DNA of 64,000 nt. It comes from Rahnella sikkimica. GTDB lineage: Bacteria; Pseudomonadota; Gammaproteobacteria; Enterobacterales; Enterobacteriaceae. The translations under genes were made by a program, and so were the position numbers. Below, piece after piece: positions 35,591 through 44,065 of this stretch (position 1 is the first letter of the stretch; each line of letters opens with the position of its first letter). The notes under the pieces are model-generated. The model saw only the letters and a program-made list of their open reading frames with translations. It was not told the DNA's origin and searched no databases. The stretch is taken from contig NZ_CP019063.1 of the NCBI RefSeq assembly GCF_002951615.1, forward strand, positions 372,001-436,000, written 5' to 3'.

Positions 35591-36829
35591 ATGTTCACCC
35601 GCTCTCAAACCCGCACGTCTGCACCCTGGCCTCCGCTGCTGCTGGGCAGCAATCTGGTCTTTAACATCGGCTTTTACGCCGTGGTGCCGTTTCTCGCCCT
35701 GTTTCTGCGCGACGACATGCTGCTTTCCGGCTGGGCGATCGGCCTGGTGCTCGGCCTGCGCACCTTCTCGCAGCAGGGAATGTTTTTGCTCGGCGGCGCA
35801 TTATCAGACCGTTTCGGCGCGCGGATCGTTATCCTGTGCGGCTGCGTGGTGCGCATCGCCGGATACCTGCTGCTCGGGCTTTCCGACACGCTGACGCCGG
35901 TAATACTCGGTGCCTGTCTGACCGGCATCGGCGGCGCGCTGTTTTCGCCATCGATTGAAGCCCTGCTGGCACAGGCCGGAACACACAGCGAGAAAGCCGG
36001 AAAACGCAGCCGCGCCGAATGGTTTGCGCTGTCAGCGGTTTGTGCGGAACTCGGCGCAGTGCTCGGGCCGCTGCTCGGCTCGCTGCTTTCCGGCTACGGT
36101 TTCCAGCCGGTAGCGCTGGCCGGTTCCGGCTTATTTATGGCCGCGCTGGTGGTGCTGTTTTTCACCCTGCCTGCCGCGCCGAAACGCGCTGCCGAACTGA
36201 AAATGGTGCCGTGGTGGGAGACCTTCCGCCAGCCGCGTTTCGTGGCGTTTATCGTGGCCTACAGCGCGTATCTGTTCAGCTACAACCAGCTGTATCTGGC
36301 ACTGCCGGTGGAACTGCGTCGCGCCGGCGGCGGCGAGCAAGATCTCGGGCCGCTGTTTGTGCTGGCATCAGTTCTGGTGATCGTACTGCAAATGCCGCTG
36401 GCGCGGTTTTCCCGCCGCATGGGTGCGCGGATCATTTTGCCCGCCGGTTTTCTGCTGCTTTCTTCCGCCTTTGCCGCCGTGGCGATGTTTGCCTGGACGG
36501 TGCCGCCGGAAGGCTGGATGCGCCTGCTGCCGTCGGTTTTGTTGATCACGTTACTGACCGTCGGGCAGATGCTGATTGTGCCGGTGGGCATGGATTTGAT
36601 TCCGCGTTTCGCCGGGCAGCACAATCTCGGCGCGCATTACGGGGCGCTTTCTTCGATGGGCGGGATCGCGGTGCTGGCGGGAAATTTCCTGCTCGGCGGG
36701 TTGCTTGATGACGCACTGGTGCCGTCGCCCGGCGCGGTAATTCCCTGGCTGGCGCTGGCCGCCGTTCCGTTTTTAAGCGCGCTGGCAATGTGGCGAATCT
36801 GCCGCCAGCTGCCTCCTCCTGCAATCTGA
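35591..36829 (+). CDS. MFS transporter, possible metallophore exporter (CntE-like position)
   Basis: This 412-residue major facilitator has twelve predicted helices and the loop 2-3 motif 'GGALSDRFGARIVI'. It lies inside an ABC operon of the opine/nickel type. In Staphylococcus the cnt operon also combines such an ABC importer with an MFS exporter (CntE) for staphylopine. By analogy this protein could export the chelator that the ABC system takes back. No opine synthesis genes (cntL, cntM) are in view, so the role is inference. It could also be an unrelated exporter. Confidence 0.85.
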   Translation: MFTRSQTRTSAPWPPLLLGSNLVFNIGFYAVVPFLALFLRDDMLLSGWAIGLVLGLRTFSQQGMFLLGGALSDRFGARIVILCGCVVRIAGYLLLGLSDTLTPVILGACLTGIGGALFSPSIEALLAQAGTHSEKAGKRSRAEWFALSAVCAELGAVLGPLLGSLLSGYGFQPVALAGSGLFMAALVVLFFTLPAAPKRAAELKMVPWWETFRQPRFVAFIVAYSAYLFSYNQLYLALPVELRRAGGGEQDLGPLFVLASVLVIVLQMPLARFSRRMGARIILPAGFLLLSSAFAAVAMFAWTVPPEGWMRLLPSVLLITLLTVGQMLIVPVGMDLIPRFAGQHNLGAHYGALSSMGGIAVLAGNFLLGGLLDDALVPSPGAVIPWLALAAVPFLSALAMWRICRQLPPPAI

Positions 36830-36842
36830 CAAGGAACTTCTG

Positions 36843-38351
36843 ATGTCTGCGTTACGCATAAGCCCGCTGGCCGGGCTGCTTTCTGCTGCACTTTTACTGA
36901 CCGGTTGCTTCAATGAAGCCGATAAAACCACCGAAAACAGCACTGATTCCCATCTGCGGCTGGCGATGTTGCAACCGCCGCGATCCGGCCTGACGCCGCT
37001 CAGCGACGATGCGTTCAAGCTCTCGCGCTGGAGCACGGCGGAAACGCTGGTGGTTCTGGATAAGCTTGGCGAAGCCCAACCGGCGCTGGCGACAAAATGG
37101 CAGCAAACCGGCGAGAACAGCTGGCGTCTCGAGCTGCGCCCGGAGGTGAAATTCCACGACGGCACGGCGCTTGATGCGGCAACGGTCGTAAATTCCCTGA
37201 CGGTGGCTGCCCGTGCAGCCCCGAAACCGCGCATCCTCGACGGCGTTCAGCTCACCGCCGTAGCCGACGGCGAACACGCGGTGATTGTCACCACGGCGCA
37301 GCCCGATCCTCTGCTGCCGCAGCGTCTTTCCAGCCCGCAGCTGGCCATTCTGTCGCAGAAAGCCTACAGCGCCAGCGGCGTGGTTGACCCGCGCCATACC
37401 GGTTCCGGCCCGTTTGAACTGGTGCAGGTGGACGGCACCAGCAGTGCCAGGCTCGAGCGATTTGACGGCTACTGGGGCGAAAAAGCCAAAGCCAGCGGCA
37501 TCGACGTCAGTTTTGTGCCGGACGGCACGGCGCGTGGCGCGGCATTACGCACCGGTACGGCAGATATCGTCGAAGCCATTCCGGTTTCTCAGGCACCGTT
37601 GCTCGATCAACGCTTAATCCACGAAGTGCCGATGCCGCGCACGAATACGCTGTATCTCAATACGCGGCTCGGCGTGATGCAGGGTCCGGCGCTGCGGGCG
37701 GCGGTGCGCGAAGCGATTAACCGTCAGCAACTGGTGGATAACGTGTATGAAAAACGCGCCGATGTGGCACAAGGTCTGCTCGGGCCCGCGTTGCCGTGGG
37801 CAGCGAAGTTACGCCAGCCGGTCGCTCATCCGGTTGCGGCGCGTAAACCGGCCAGTGAAACGATCACGCTGGCGACCTTCAGCGACCGCGCCGAACTGCC
37901 GGAAGTGGCGGTGTATCTGGCGCAACAGCTGACCGCCGCCGGATTTACCGTCAAACAGGTGGTGCGCGAGTATTCGCAAATTGAAACCGATGCGCTGGCG
38001 GGTAAATTCGACGCCTTTATTTTATCCCGCGCGACAGTGCTGGATTCCGGCGATCCGGTGGCGTATCTCTACAGCGATTTCTCCTGCAAAGGGTCGTTCA
38101 ACATCGCACAACTTTGCCGCCCGGAAATTGATGAAGCGCTGCAACGCGCCTCCGCCATTCCCGCCGGAGAAGCGCGCCGTAAGGCTATTATGCTGGCGGA
38201 AAACCAGATCCTCGCCACCGACGCCGCCATTCCGATGCTGCATGAACGCGTGATCCAGGGCGAAGCGGCGAACGTCCGTGATGCGCTGCGTGACCCGCGT
38301 GAGCGCACGCTGATCAACGCCGCCACACAGCGCAATGCTCAGGCCGACTGA
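36843..38351 (+). CDS. SBP_bac_5 binding lipoprotein (CntA/NikA/DppA class)
   Basis: This 502-residue solute-binding protein has lipobox LLTGC (Cys about residue 22), unusual for Gram-negative DppA/NikA relatives, which are mostly soluble. Class marks are 'SWRLELRPEVKFHDGTALDAATVVNSL', 'HTGSGPFELVQVDGT' and 'RTNTLYLNTRLGVMQGPALRAAVREAINRQQLV'. AAGGA is the ribosome site. It captures the substrate in the periplasm for the fused permease, whose start overlaps its stop. A metal-opine complex is a plausible ligand, given the gene set and Zur-like box. Confidence 0.9.
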   Translation: MSALRISPLAGLLSAALLLTGCFNEADKTTENSTDSHLRLAMLQPPRSGLTPLSDDAFKLSRWSTAETLVVLDKLGEAQPALATKWQQTGENSWRLELRPEVKFHDGTALDAATVVNSLTVAARAAPKPRILDGVQLTAVADGEHAVIVTTAQPDPLLPQRLSSPQLAILSQKAYSASGVVDPRHTGSGPFELVQVDGTSSARLERFDGYWGEKAKASGIDVSFVPDGTARGAALRTGTADIVEAIPVSQAPLLDQRLIHEVPMPRTNTLYLNTRLGVMQGPALRAAVREAINRQQLVDNVYEKRADVAQGLLGPALPWAAKLRQPVAHPVAARKPASETITLATFSDRAELPEVAVYLAQQLTAAGFTVKQVVREYSQIETDALAGKFDAFILSRATVLDSGDPVAYLYSDFSCKGSFNIAQLCRPEIDEALQRASAIPAGEARRKAIMLAENQILATDAAIPMLHERVIQGEAANVRDALRDPRERTLINAATQRNAQAD

Positions 38352-40135
38352 TGAGCGAATCGATATATTGCCGGACCTGCGCGGGCGTCAGCCGGTTGCG
38401 CCCGTGCCCGCCGAATACCTGGGTACCCTTGATTTCACGCGTGCTGACGCTGGCCGCCATTGTGGTGCTGATCGGCCTGCTGCCGTGGCTTTCCGGCACG
38501 GATCCGGCGCTGTCATTGCTGCGTGCGCGTTCCGGTGAGCAGGAAGCAACAGCAGAAACGCTGAACGCCATCCGGCTGTCGCTCGGGTTAGATCAGGGGC
38601 CGTGGCACGCGCTGGCGCACTGGCTCGGCGGTTTGCTGCACGGCGATGCGGACGTTTCGTGGGTTTCAGGATTGCCGGTGTTGCCGGGGATGCTGCGGGC
38701 GACCGGCGTTTCGCTGACGTTAATGGCGTCGTCGGCGCTGGTGGCGCTGGTGCTCGCGCTGTTGTTATGTACGGGCACGTTAATGCGCGGATTACGCGGC
38801 CATACGCCGCGCCCGGCGGGCTTTTTCGCCGCCCTGCTGACCGCACTGCCGGAGTTTTTGCTGGCGTCACTTTTGCTGATCACCGGCGCGGTCTGGCTGC
38901 AATTCTTCCCGCCTTACGGCTGGCTCGGCTGGCAGTACGCGGTTTTGCCGGCGCTGGCGCTGGGATTGCCTGCGGGCGGTTATCTGGGCAGGCTTTACTC
39001 GGATGAGCTGGCCGGAACCTTTGGCGAAAGCTGGCTGACCACCTGGAGCGTGCTGGGTATTTCGCGCCGCCACACCGCGCTGGCGGTGATCGCCCGTTCG
39101 CTGCCGGGCGTCATGCCATTAACCGGTCTGGTGCTGGTTTCACTGACCGGCGGCGCCATCGCGGTGGAAAAGGTTTTTGCCATTCCCGGACTCGGGCGCG
39201 CCACGCTGGGTGCAGCCGCCGCCGGGGATTTACCGGCCTTGCAGACGGGCGTGCTGATCCTGCTGATTCTGGCGTCGTTTATGGGAATGCTGGCGGGCGG
39301 CGGACGCCGTTTATTGCTGGGGCGGGCGCTGCAACTCGGCGCGGTGCCGGTTCCGGCGCAGACGGCTCAGCCGGAAAAACAGCAGGCGTGGATCCCGTTG
39401 CTGTGTCTGGGGATCCTGCTGATGATGGTGCTCGCCGGTTTGCCGCGTGACCCGCTGACATCGGAATATCTGCGCTTACAACCGCCGTCGCTGGCGCTGC
39501 CTTTCGGCGCTGATGCGATGGGACGCGACCTGCTCGCCCGCGTGGCGCACGGCACGTTCAACACCTGTTTGCAGGCGCTGGCGGTGTCGCTGATGTGTCT
39601 CGCCGCCGGTCTGCTTATCGGTGCATTCCCCCGCGCGATGACCGGCCCGATTGAAGTCACCAACGCGCTGCCGCCGGTGATTGCCGGATTAGTGGTCGCC
39701 GCCGTCAATGGCCCGACCGCCACCGGCGCGGCAATTGCCGTCACCGCCGTGAGCTGGGCTCCGCTCGCGGCGCATACCGCTGCGCTGGTCAGTGAAATTC
39801 AGGCACGCCCGTACATGAAAATGCTGCCGGTGATCGGCGTGGGGTCTATCCGCCGCACGGTTTTTTACGTCATCCCCGCGCTGTGTGGCCCGTTGCTGCG
39901 CCACGCGATGTTGCGCTTACCGGGGATCGCGCTGGCGCTGGCGTCGCTGGGATTCCTCGGGCTCGGCGCACCGCCGCCGGTGCCGGAATGGGGGCGCGTG
40001 CTGGCCGAAGGTATGCCGTATATCGAGCGCGCCTGGTGGAGCGTTTTCGCCCCTGCCGCCGCGCTGGCCGTGCTTTCCGTCATGGCCGTCACGCTCAGCG
40101 GTTTGCGGTGGAAAAAGCGCGCAACCGCACACTGA
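38351..40135 (+). CDS. Fused DppB-DppC-type ABC permease
   Basis: This 594-residue protein joins two permeases that are normally separate. The first half (about 25-330) carries a DppB-like domain with EAA loop 'SVLGISRRHTALAVIARSLPGVMP...GAIAVEKVFAIPGLGR'. The second half (about 345-590) is DppC-like, with 'PFGADAMGRDLLARVAHG' and 'VIGVGSIRRTVFYVIPALCGPLLRHAML'. One polypeptide would thus make the whole channel. The N-terminus has a CxxC-like pair ('YCRTCAG') before the first helix. It is the last gene of the operon. Confidence 0.92.
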   Translation: MSESIYCRTCAGVSRLRPCPPNTWVPLISRVLTLAAIVVLIGLLPWLSGTDPALSLLRARSGEQEATAETLNAIRLSLGLDQGPWHALAHWLGGLLHGDADVSWVSGLPVLPGMLRATGVSLTLMASSALVALVLALLLCTGTLMRGLRGHTPRPAGFFAALLTALPEFLLASLLLITGAVWLQFFPPYGWLGWQYAVLPALALGLPAGGYLGRLYSDELAGTFGESWLTTWSVLGISRRHTALAVIARSLPGVMPLTGLVLVSLTGGAIAVEKVFAIPGLGRATLGAAAAGDLPALQTGVLILLILASFMGMLAGGGRRLLLGRALQLGAVPVPAQTAQPEKQQAWIPLLCLGILLMMVLAGLPRDPLTSEYLRLQPPSLALPFGADAMGRDLLARVAHGTFNTCLQALAVSLMCLAAGLLIGAFPRAMTGPIEVTNALPPVIAGLVVAAVNGPTATGAAIAVTAVSWAPLAAHTAALVSEIQARPYMKMLPVIGVGSIRRTVFYVIPALCGPLLRHAMLRLPGIALALASLGFLGLGAPPPVPEWGRVLAEGMPYIERAWWSVFAPAAALAVLSVMAVTLSGLRWKKRATAH

Positions 40136-40193
40136 ACGTTATCTGAATCATTCGTTTCGCGCTAAGCTGTCGGACTGAATTTTTACCGGATGA

Positions 40194-41129
40194 ATGGAAA
40201 TGGAAGCGCGTAAACCGCTGGACGGAATGGCTACCAGCGTGATGGTAGGATTGTGTGTGATCTGGGGCGTGCAGCAGGTGGCGATCAAAAGCGCGGCGGC
40301 CGATATTACGCCGTTGTTGCAGATCGCGCTGCGTTCGGGGATCGCCGGGCTGGCGGTGCTGATTCTGTTGCTGGTGCGCCAGCGGAAAATCCCGTTCAGC
40401 CGTGAAACCCTGCGCCCCGGTTTGCTGGTTGGCCTGCTTTTTTCCATCGAATTTATGTTTGTCGCAGAAGGATTACGCTTCACCACGGCGGCGCACATGG
40501 CGGTATTTCTTTATACCGCGCCGATTTTTGCCGCGCTGGGGCTGCATTTTCTGGTGCCGGAAGAACGGCTGAGCGCGCTGCAATGGTCGGGTGTCGGCAT
40601 CACGTTTACCGGCGTGATTGTGGCGTTTTTGTTTGGCGGACACTCTGCTGCTGTGCCACAGGCCAGCAATATGCTGCTCGGGGATTTTTTCGGTCTGCTG
40701 GCCGGCATGTTCTGGGGTATGACCACTATCGTCGTGCGCCGCAGTAAATTATCATCTGGCAGCGCAACCATGACACTGTTCTATCAGCTGGCAGGCGCGT
40801 TCGTGCTGCTCGGCGGGCTGGCATTACTGACCGGGCAAACCCATTTCCGCCTCAGCCCGGTTTCCATCAGCAGTATGCTGTTCCAGACCGTCATCGTGAC
40901 TTTCGTCAGCTACCTCGCGTGGTTCAGCCTGATGCGCCGTTATCAGGCGTCGCGTCTGGGCATTTTGTCCTTCATGACGCCGGTTTTCGGCATCATCGCG
41001 GGCGTGGTATTCCTGCACGAACCGCTGAAAATGAATTTCATCCTCGGTGCGTTATTGATTATGTCGGGGATTGTGACCGTCAGCGCCGAAGGGATCTTGC
41101 GCGGATGGATTGCGAAACGGCGGGGTTAA
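40194..41129 (+). CDS. EamA/DMT-family inner-membrane exporter
   Basis: This 311-residue protein has ten predicted helices as two EamA repeats (about 15-145 and 160-300). Ends such as 'LGILSFMTPVFGIIAGVVFLHEPL' are typical. It starts 58 bases after the ABC operon in the same direction and may be part of it. In Pseudomonas pseudopaline loci an EamA protein (CntI) exports the metallophore, so a linked role is possible but unproven. A generic amino-acid or metabolite exporter is the alternative. A strong hairpin follows. Confidence 0.85.
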   Translation: MEMEARKPLDGMATSVMVGLCVIWGVQQVAIKSAAADITPLLQIALRSGIAGLAVLILLLVRQRKIPFSRETLRPGLLVGLLFSIEFMFVAEGLRFTTAAHMAVFLYTAPIFAALGLHFLVPEERLSALQWSGVGITFTGVIVAFLFGGHSAAVPQASNMLLGDFFGLLAGMFWGMTTIVVRRSKLSSGSATMTLFYQLAGAFVLLGGLALLTGQTHFRLSPVSISSMLFQTVIVTFVSYLAWFSLMRRYQASRLGILSFMTPVFGIIAGVVFLHEPLKMNFILGALLIMSGIVTVSAEGILRGWIAKRRG

Positions 41130-41142
41130 GATTTCAACTCAT

Positions 41143-41166
41143 GGGTGCATCAGCGATGATGCACCC
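41143..41166. terminator. Hairpin between convergent EamA and GNAT genes
   Basis: GGGTGCATCA, GCGA and TGATGCACCC form a perfect 10-bp stem. The T-run is short, but the position between two gene ends supports termination on both strands. Confidence 0.65.
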
Positions 41167-41170
41167 GCTT

Positions 41171-41746
41171 TCAGAGCGGAAAATCGCATAAATCAATGAA
41201 CATGACGGGATGCTTTTTTTGCCGGTTTGCATCGGTTTCAAGTAACTGCATCTCACGCGAATGGTAAAAATCAATCGCCCCTTGTTTAGCATCTGTCACA
41301 AGAAAACGACATCCGACACGGGGCATAATTTCTTCTTTTGCCACAAACAAGGCATGTTCAAATAATAGCTTTCCGATCTTCTTACCTCTTTCCCTGCAAT
41401 CAACCGCAAAACGGGCGATTTTTACAGCAGGTAATGAAGCATATTTTTCCGCGCTTTCGCATCCTTCAAGCTTATAACCTTCAATTGCGACCTCGCTGCA
41501 CGTCAATGTGATGTAGCCCAGCACGGTATATTCATAATCTGAAATCACGAGATTTTTGTCTTTTCTCTCGTCATCATCGACCACAACATACGTTTGAGCG
41601 ATGAAGCCTTGCCGGAATTTAACGGCTTCTTTTTGAAGGAATGTCTTGAGGGGAAGGTATTCTGCACTGCCGGATTTGAAAGACTTACTCTTGTGAAACT
41701 GATTGATAGGGAGAATTAAATAGTCGGGCTGTGTTGCGTCATCCAT
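41171..41746 (-). CDS. GNAT acetyltransferase resembling TacT/AtaT-type toxins
   Basis: This 191-residue GNAT protein has the toxin-family layout: 'VLGYITLT' strand pair, 'LPAVKIARFAVDCRERGKKIG' with the acetyl-CoA loop (residues 105-125), and 'DAKQGAIDFYHSREMQLL' carrying the usual catalytic Tyr161. TacT and AtaT toxins acetylate charged tRNA to stop translation. The acetyl-CoA loop is RGKKIG rather than QGxGxG, a variation to note. An N-terminal extension of about 50 residues is longer than in TacT. It lies 21 bases after a 57-residue gene and downstream of an XRE regulator, not beside the usual ribbon-helix-helix antitoxin. Confidence 0.8.
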   Translation of the reverse strand: MDDATQPDYLILPINQFHKSKSFKSGSAEYLPLKTFLQKEAVKFRQGFIAQTYVVVDDDERKDKNLVISDYEYTVLGYITLTCSEVAIEGYKLEGCESAEKYASLPAVKIARFAVDCRERGKKIGKLLFEHALFVAKEEIMPRVGCRFLVTDAKQGAIDFYHSREMQLLETDANRQKKHPVMFIDLCDFPL

Positions 41747-41767
41747 GTTGTAACAGCCTATTGATAG

Positions 41768-41941
41768 TTAGATTTTTACACCCAGTTTTGCCATTTTCTC
41801 TTTCATCTGACGGGCACGATCAACAGATTCATTGACCCTGGATTTAGACTCTGCGTTAACGGAACGCATCTGCTTTATCATCTGCTCAGCATCTTTGCCG
41901 TCGAGGACGGTACGACCGAACTTACTGCTTGTAATAGCCAT
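41768..41941 (-). CDS. 57-residue small protein between XRE and GNAT genes
   Basis: The ATG at 41939-41941 follows a textbook AGGAGG ribosome site at the right distance, and the frame codes for 57 residues before TAA. The protein is charged and helical ('DAEQMIKQMRSVNAESKSRVNESVDRARQMKEKMAKLGVKI'), with heptad-like spacing that could make a short coiled coil. Its start lies inside the 3' end of the XRE gene (64-base overlap). No family is recognised. Size, charge and position suggest an antitoxin or accessory subunit of the adjacent GNAT protein; this is inference. Confidence 0.75.
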   Translation of the reverse strand: MAITSSKFGRTVLDGKDAEQMIKQMRSVNAESKSRVNESVDRARQMKEKMAKLGVKI

Positions 41942-42261
41942 ATGTCCTCCTGAATAAAATCGTTTTCTGCGGGATTAAGAACGGGTGATGTTTCATACCT
42001 GAGAATGTCGTCCAGAGAGTCAACTTTGGGCTGGAAAAGGGCTTCCAGCTCGCCGAGGCGTCCAAGCACCATCGCCACTCTCACGACATTCTCAAAGCCC
42101 ACATTTTTCCCCGATTCAAGATTGGATACCGTGTTAACCCCGATGCCCGCCCGCGCTGCAACTTCGGCCTGCGTCATTTGCCGCGACAATCGCTCCTTAC
42201 GCAGCCGGTCGCAAAGCAACTTAACCACCTCGTCGGGCTTACTAAGACTTAAATCCATCAT
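41878..42261 (-). CDS. XRE-family helix-turn-helix regulator
   Basis: This 127-residue protein has a Cro/CI-type helix-turn-helix at about 15-68 ('LCDRLRKERLSRQMTQAEVAARAGIGVNTVSNLESGKNVGFENVVRVAMVLG'). A roughly 60-residue C-terminal tail follows ('LEALFQPKVDSLDDILRYE...'), similar in arrangement to HipB- and HigA-like antitoxins. Two neighbouring arms of a perfect inverted repeat lie directly upstream (42275-42307), so autorepression is likely. It leads a three-gene unit with the 57-residue protein and the GNAT enzyme. Confidence 0.88.
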   Translation of the reverse strand: MMDLSLSKPDEVVKLLCDRLRKERLSRQMTQAEVAARAGIGVNTVSNLESGKNVGFENVVRVAMVLGRLGELEALFQPKVDSLDDILRYETSPVLNPAENDFIQEDIWLLQAVSSVVPSSTAKMLSR

Positions 42262-42274
42262 ATTGTGAGTAAAC

Positions 42275-42307
42275 CTATAATATTGAACTTAATACCCAAT
42301 ATTATAG
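42275..42307. promoter_or_regulatory. Operator of the XRE-GNAT module
   Basis: CTATAATATTG (42275-42285) and CAATATTATAG (42297-42307) are perfect 11-bp inverted arms with an 11-base spacer. Their centres are 22 bases apart, about two helical turns, and the site ends 14 bases before the XRE start. Confidence 0.75.
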
Positions 42308-42423
42308 AGTTAAATTGAAAAACAGTCAGAAATTTCAAGCTTATTTAATGCGGGAAGAAGTGAACAGGTGTAACCACTGCATCACGGCAGATGCAGCGGT
42401 ATTTGGTGATTTTTATATTGAAA

Positions 42424-43209
42424 TTACAACATCACTTTCGCCGCCATTTCGCGGCTGTAATCGCGGCTGGCGTCAACCAGAACGCGGGTGTAGTCGTCCT
42501 GAATGTCGCCGCGCAGAAGTGCGTCGGTTTCCAGCGTTTCAAGGATTTTGCCGTATTTCATCACCGCCACGCGCTGGCAGAGATGCGCGATAACGCCCAG
42601 ATCGTGCGTGACCATCAGGTAGGTCAGCCCTTCCTCTTTTTGAAGATCGAACAGCAAATTGAGGATTTCAGCCTGCACGGAAACATCCAGCGCCGAGGTC
42701 GGTTCGTCGAGCAGTAACACGCGCGGTTTGAGGATCAGCGCGCGGGCAATCGCCACGCGCTGGCGCTGGCCGCCGGAAAGCTGGTGCGGATAGCGGCTGC
42801 GGAAGGCGCGGTTCAGACCGACTTTTTCCAGGATGGCGTTGACGCGCGCATCGCGCTGATCGATGCGGTGAATTTGCAGCGGTTCTTCGAGAATATCGCC
42901 GATGGTATGACGCGGATGTAGCGAACCGTACGGATCCTGAAACACCATCTGCACCAGACGGCAACGGTCGCGGCCAATCCGGTGCTCCAGCTGCTGCCCG
43001 TCGATTTCCAGCTCACCTTTCCAGTGGGTAAACAGTCCCGCCAGACATTTCAGGACGGTAGTTTTTCCCGAACCGGATTCGCCGACCAGCCCGAAAATTT
43101 CCCCTTCGCGCACGGCAATATTCACCTCCGTCAGCACCTGCGTGGTTTTCGCGCCTTCGCCAAATGTGAGGTTCAGGTTGCGGACGTCGATCATGTTTTT
43201 TTGGGACAT
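42424..43209 (-). CDS. ABC ATPase, DppF/OppF type
   Basis: This 261-residue ATPase has Walker A GESGSGKTT, the Q-loop 'MVFQDPYGSLHPRHTIGDIL', the signature 'LSGGQRQRVAIARAL', Walker B 'VLLLDEPTSALD' and 'VTHDLGV'. AAGGAAA is the ribosome site, 10 bases after the partner ATPase gene. It is the last gene of the minus-strand operon starting with the enolase-superfamily enzyme. It pairs with the next-listed ATPase to drive import of an oligopeptide- or sugar-acid-type substrate. Confidence 0.92.
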   Translation of the reverse strand: MSQKNMIDVRNLNLTFGEGAKTTQVLTEVNIAVREGEIFGLVGESGSGKTTVLKCLAGLFTHWKGELEIDGQQLEHRIGRDRCRLVQMVFQDPYGSLHPRHTIGDILEEPLQIHRIDQRDARVNAILEKVGLNRAFRSRYPHQLSGGQRQRVAIARALILKPRVLLLDEPTSALDVSVQAEILNLLFDLQKEEGLTYLMVTHDLGVIAHLCQRVAVMKYGKILETLETDALLRGDIQDDYTRVLVDASRDYSREMAAKVML

Positions 43210-43219
43210 TTCAGTTTCC

Positions 43220-44065
43220 TTAATCGGTCAGCCAGCTGGCCTGACGCTGCATGACCGGCAGCGGATAACGGCGGTTATCCATGTCCGGCAGCGCATTCAG
43301 CAGGCCGCGCGTGTACGGATGCTGCGCGTTATCCAGATCGGTGGCGGCGATGGATTCCACAATGCGTCCGGCGTACATCACCAGCACGCGGTCGCAGAAA
43401 CTGCGCACCAGATTGATGTCGTGACTGATAAAAATCAGCCCCAGACCGCGCGTTTTCACCAGATCGTCGAGCAGCGCCAGCACCTGTAAGCGCACCGAAA
43501 CGTCGAGCGCGGAGGTCGGTTCGTCGGCAATCACCATTTCCGGATCGGTGATCAGCATCATCGCAATCATGATGCGCTGCCCCTGCCCGCCGGAAATCTC
43601 GTGCGGATACAGGCCGTACACGCGTTCCGGGTCGCGGATACGCACCACGTCGAGCATGTTCAGGACTTTGCTTTTGGCCTCTTTATACGAGCATTTGTGG
43701 TGAGAGCGCCACGCTTCGGCAATCTGGTCGCCGACGCACAGCACCGGATTCAGCGAGTATTTCGGATCCTGCATAATCATGGAGATACGTTTCCCGCGCA
43801 CCTGCCGCATTTGTTTCGCGCTGGCGTTCAGTAAATCCACATCGGCGAACTGCATTTTGCTGGCGGTAATCTGCGCTTTTGACGGATGAAGGTGCAGCAA
43901 CGCACGTCCGACGGTGGATTTACCGGAGCCGGATTCGCCGACGATCGCCAGCTTTTCGCGTCCGAGCTGGAACGAAACGCCGCGCACCGCGTGCGTCACC
44001 TGACGGCCATTCACAAAACTGACGTTAAGGTCGCGCACGTCGAGTAACGCCGGAGCGTCAGTCAT
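43220..44065 (-). CDS. ABC ATPase, DppD/OppD type
   Basis: About 281 residues from the ATG at 44065, which overlaps the permease stop (ATGACTGA); an upstream ATG at 44095 is in frame but has its ribosome site too close. Walker A is GESGSGKST, the Q-loop 'MQDPKYSLNP', the signature 'ISGGQGQRIMIAMML' and Walker B 'MVIADEPTSALD'. 'HPYTRGLLNALPDMDNRRYPLP' near the end is the typical DppD tail. Confidence 0.9.
   Translation of the reverse strand: MTDAPALLDVRDLNVSFVNGRQVTHAVRGVSFQLGREKLAIVGESGSGKSTVGRALLHLHPSKAQITASKMQFADVDLLNASAKQMRQVRGKRISMIMQDPKYSLNPVLCVGDQIAEAWRSHHKCSYKEAKSKVLNMLDVVRIRDPERVYGLYPHEISGGQGQRIMIAMMLITDPEMVIADEPTSALDVSVRLQVLALLDDLVKTRGLGLIFISHDINLVRSFCDRVLVMYAGRIVESIAATDLDNAQHPYTRGLLNALPDMDNRRYPLPVMQRQASWLTD

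Noticed and set aside
42315..42593. Plus-strand 92-codon frame from a TTG, upstream of and overlapping the ABC ATPase 3' end
   Set aside because: No ribosome site, and most of it is antisense to the ATPase.
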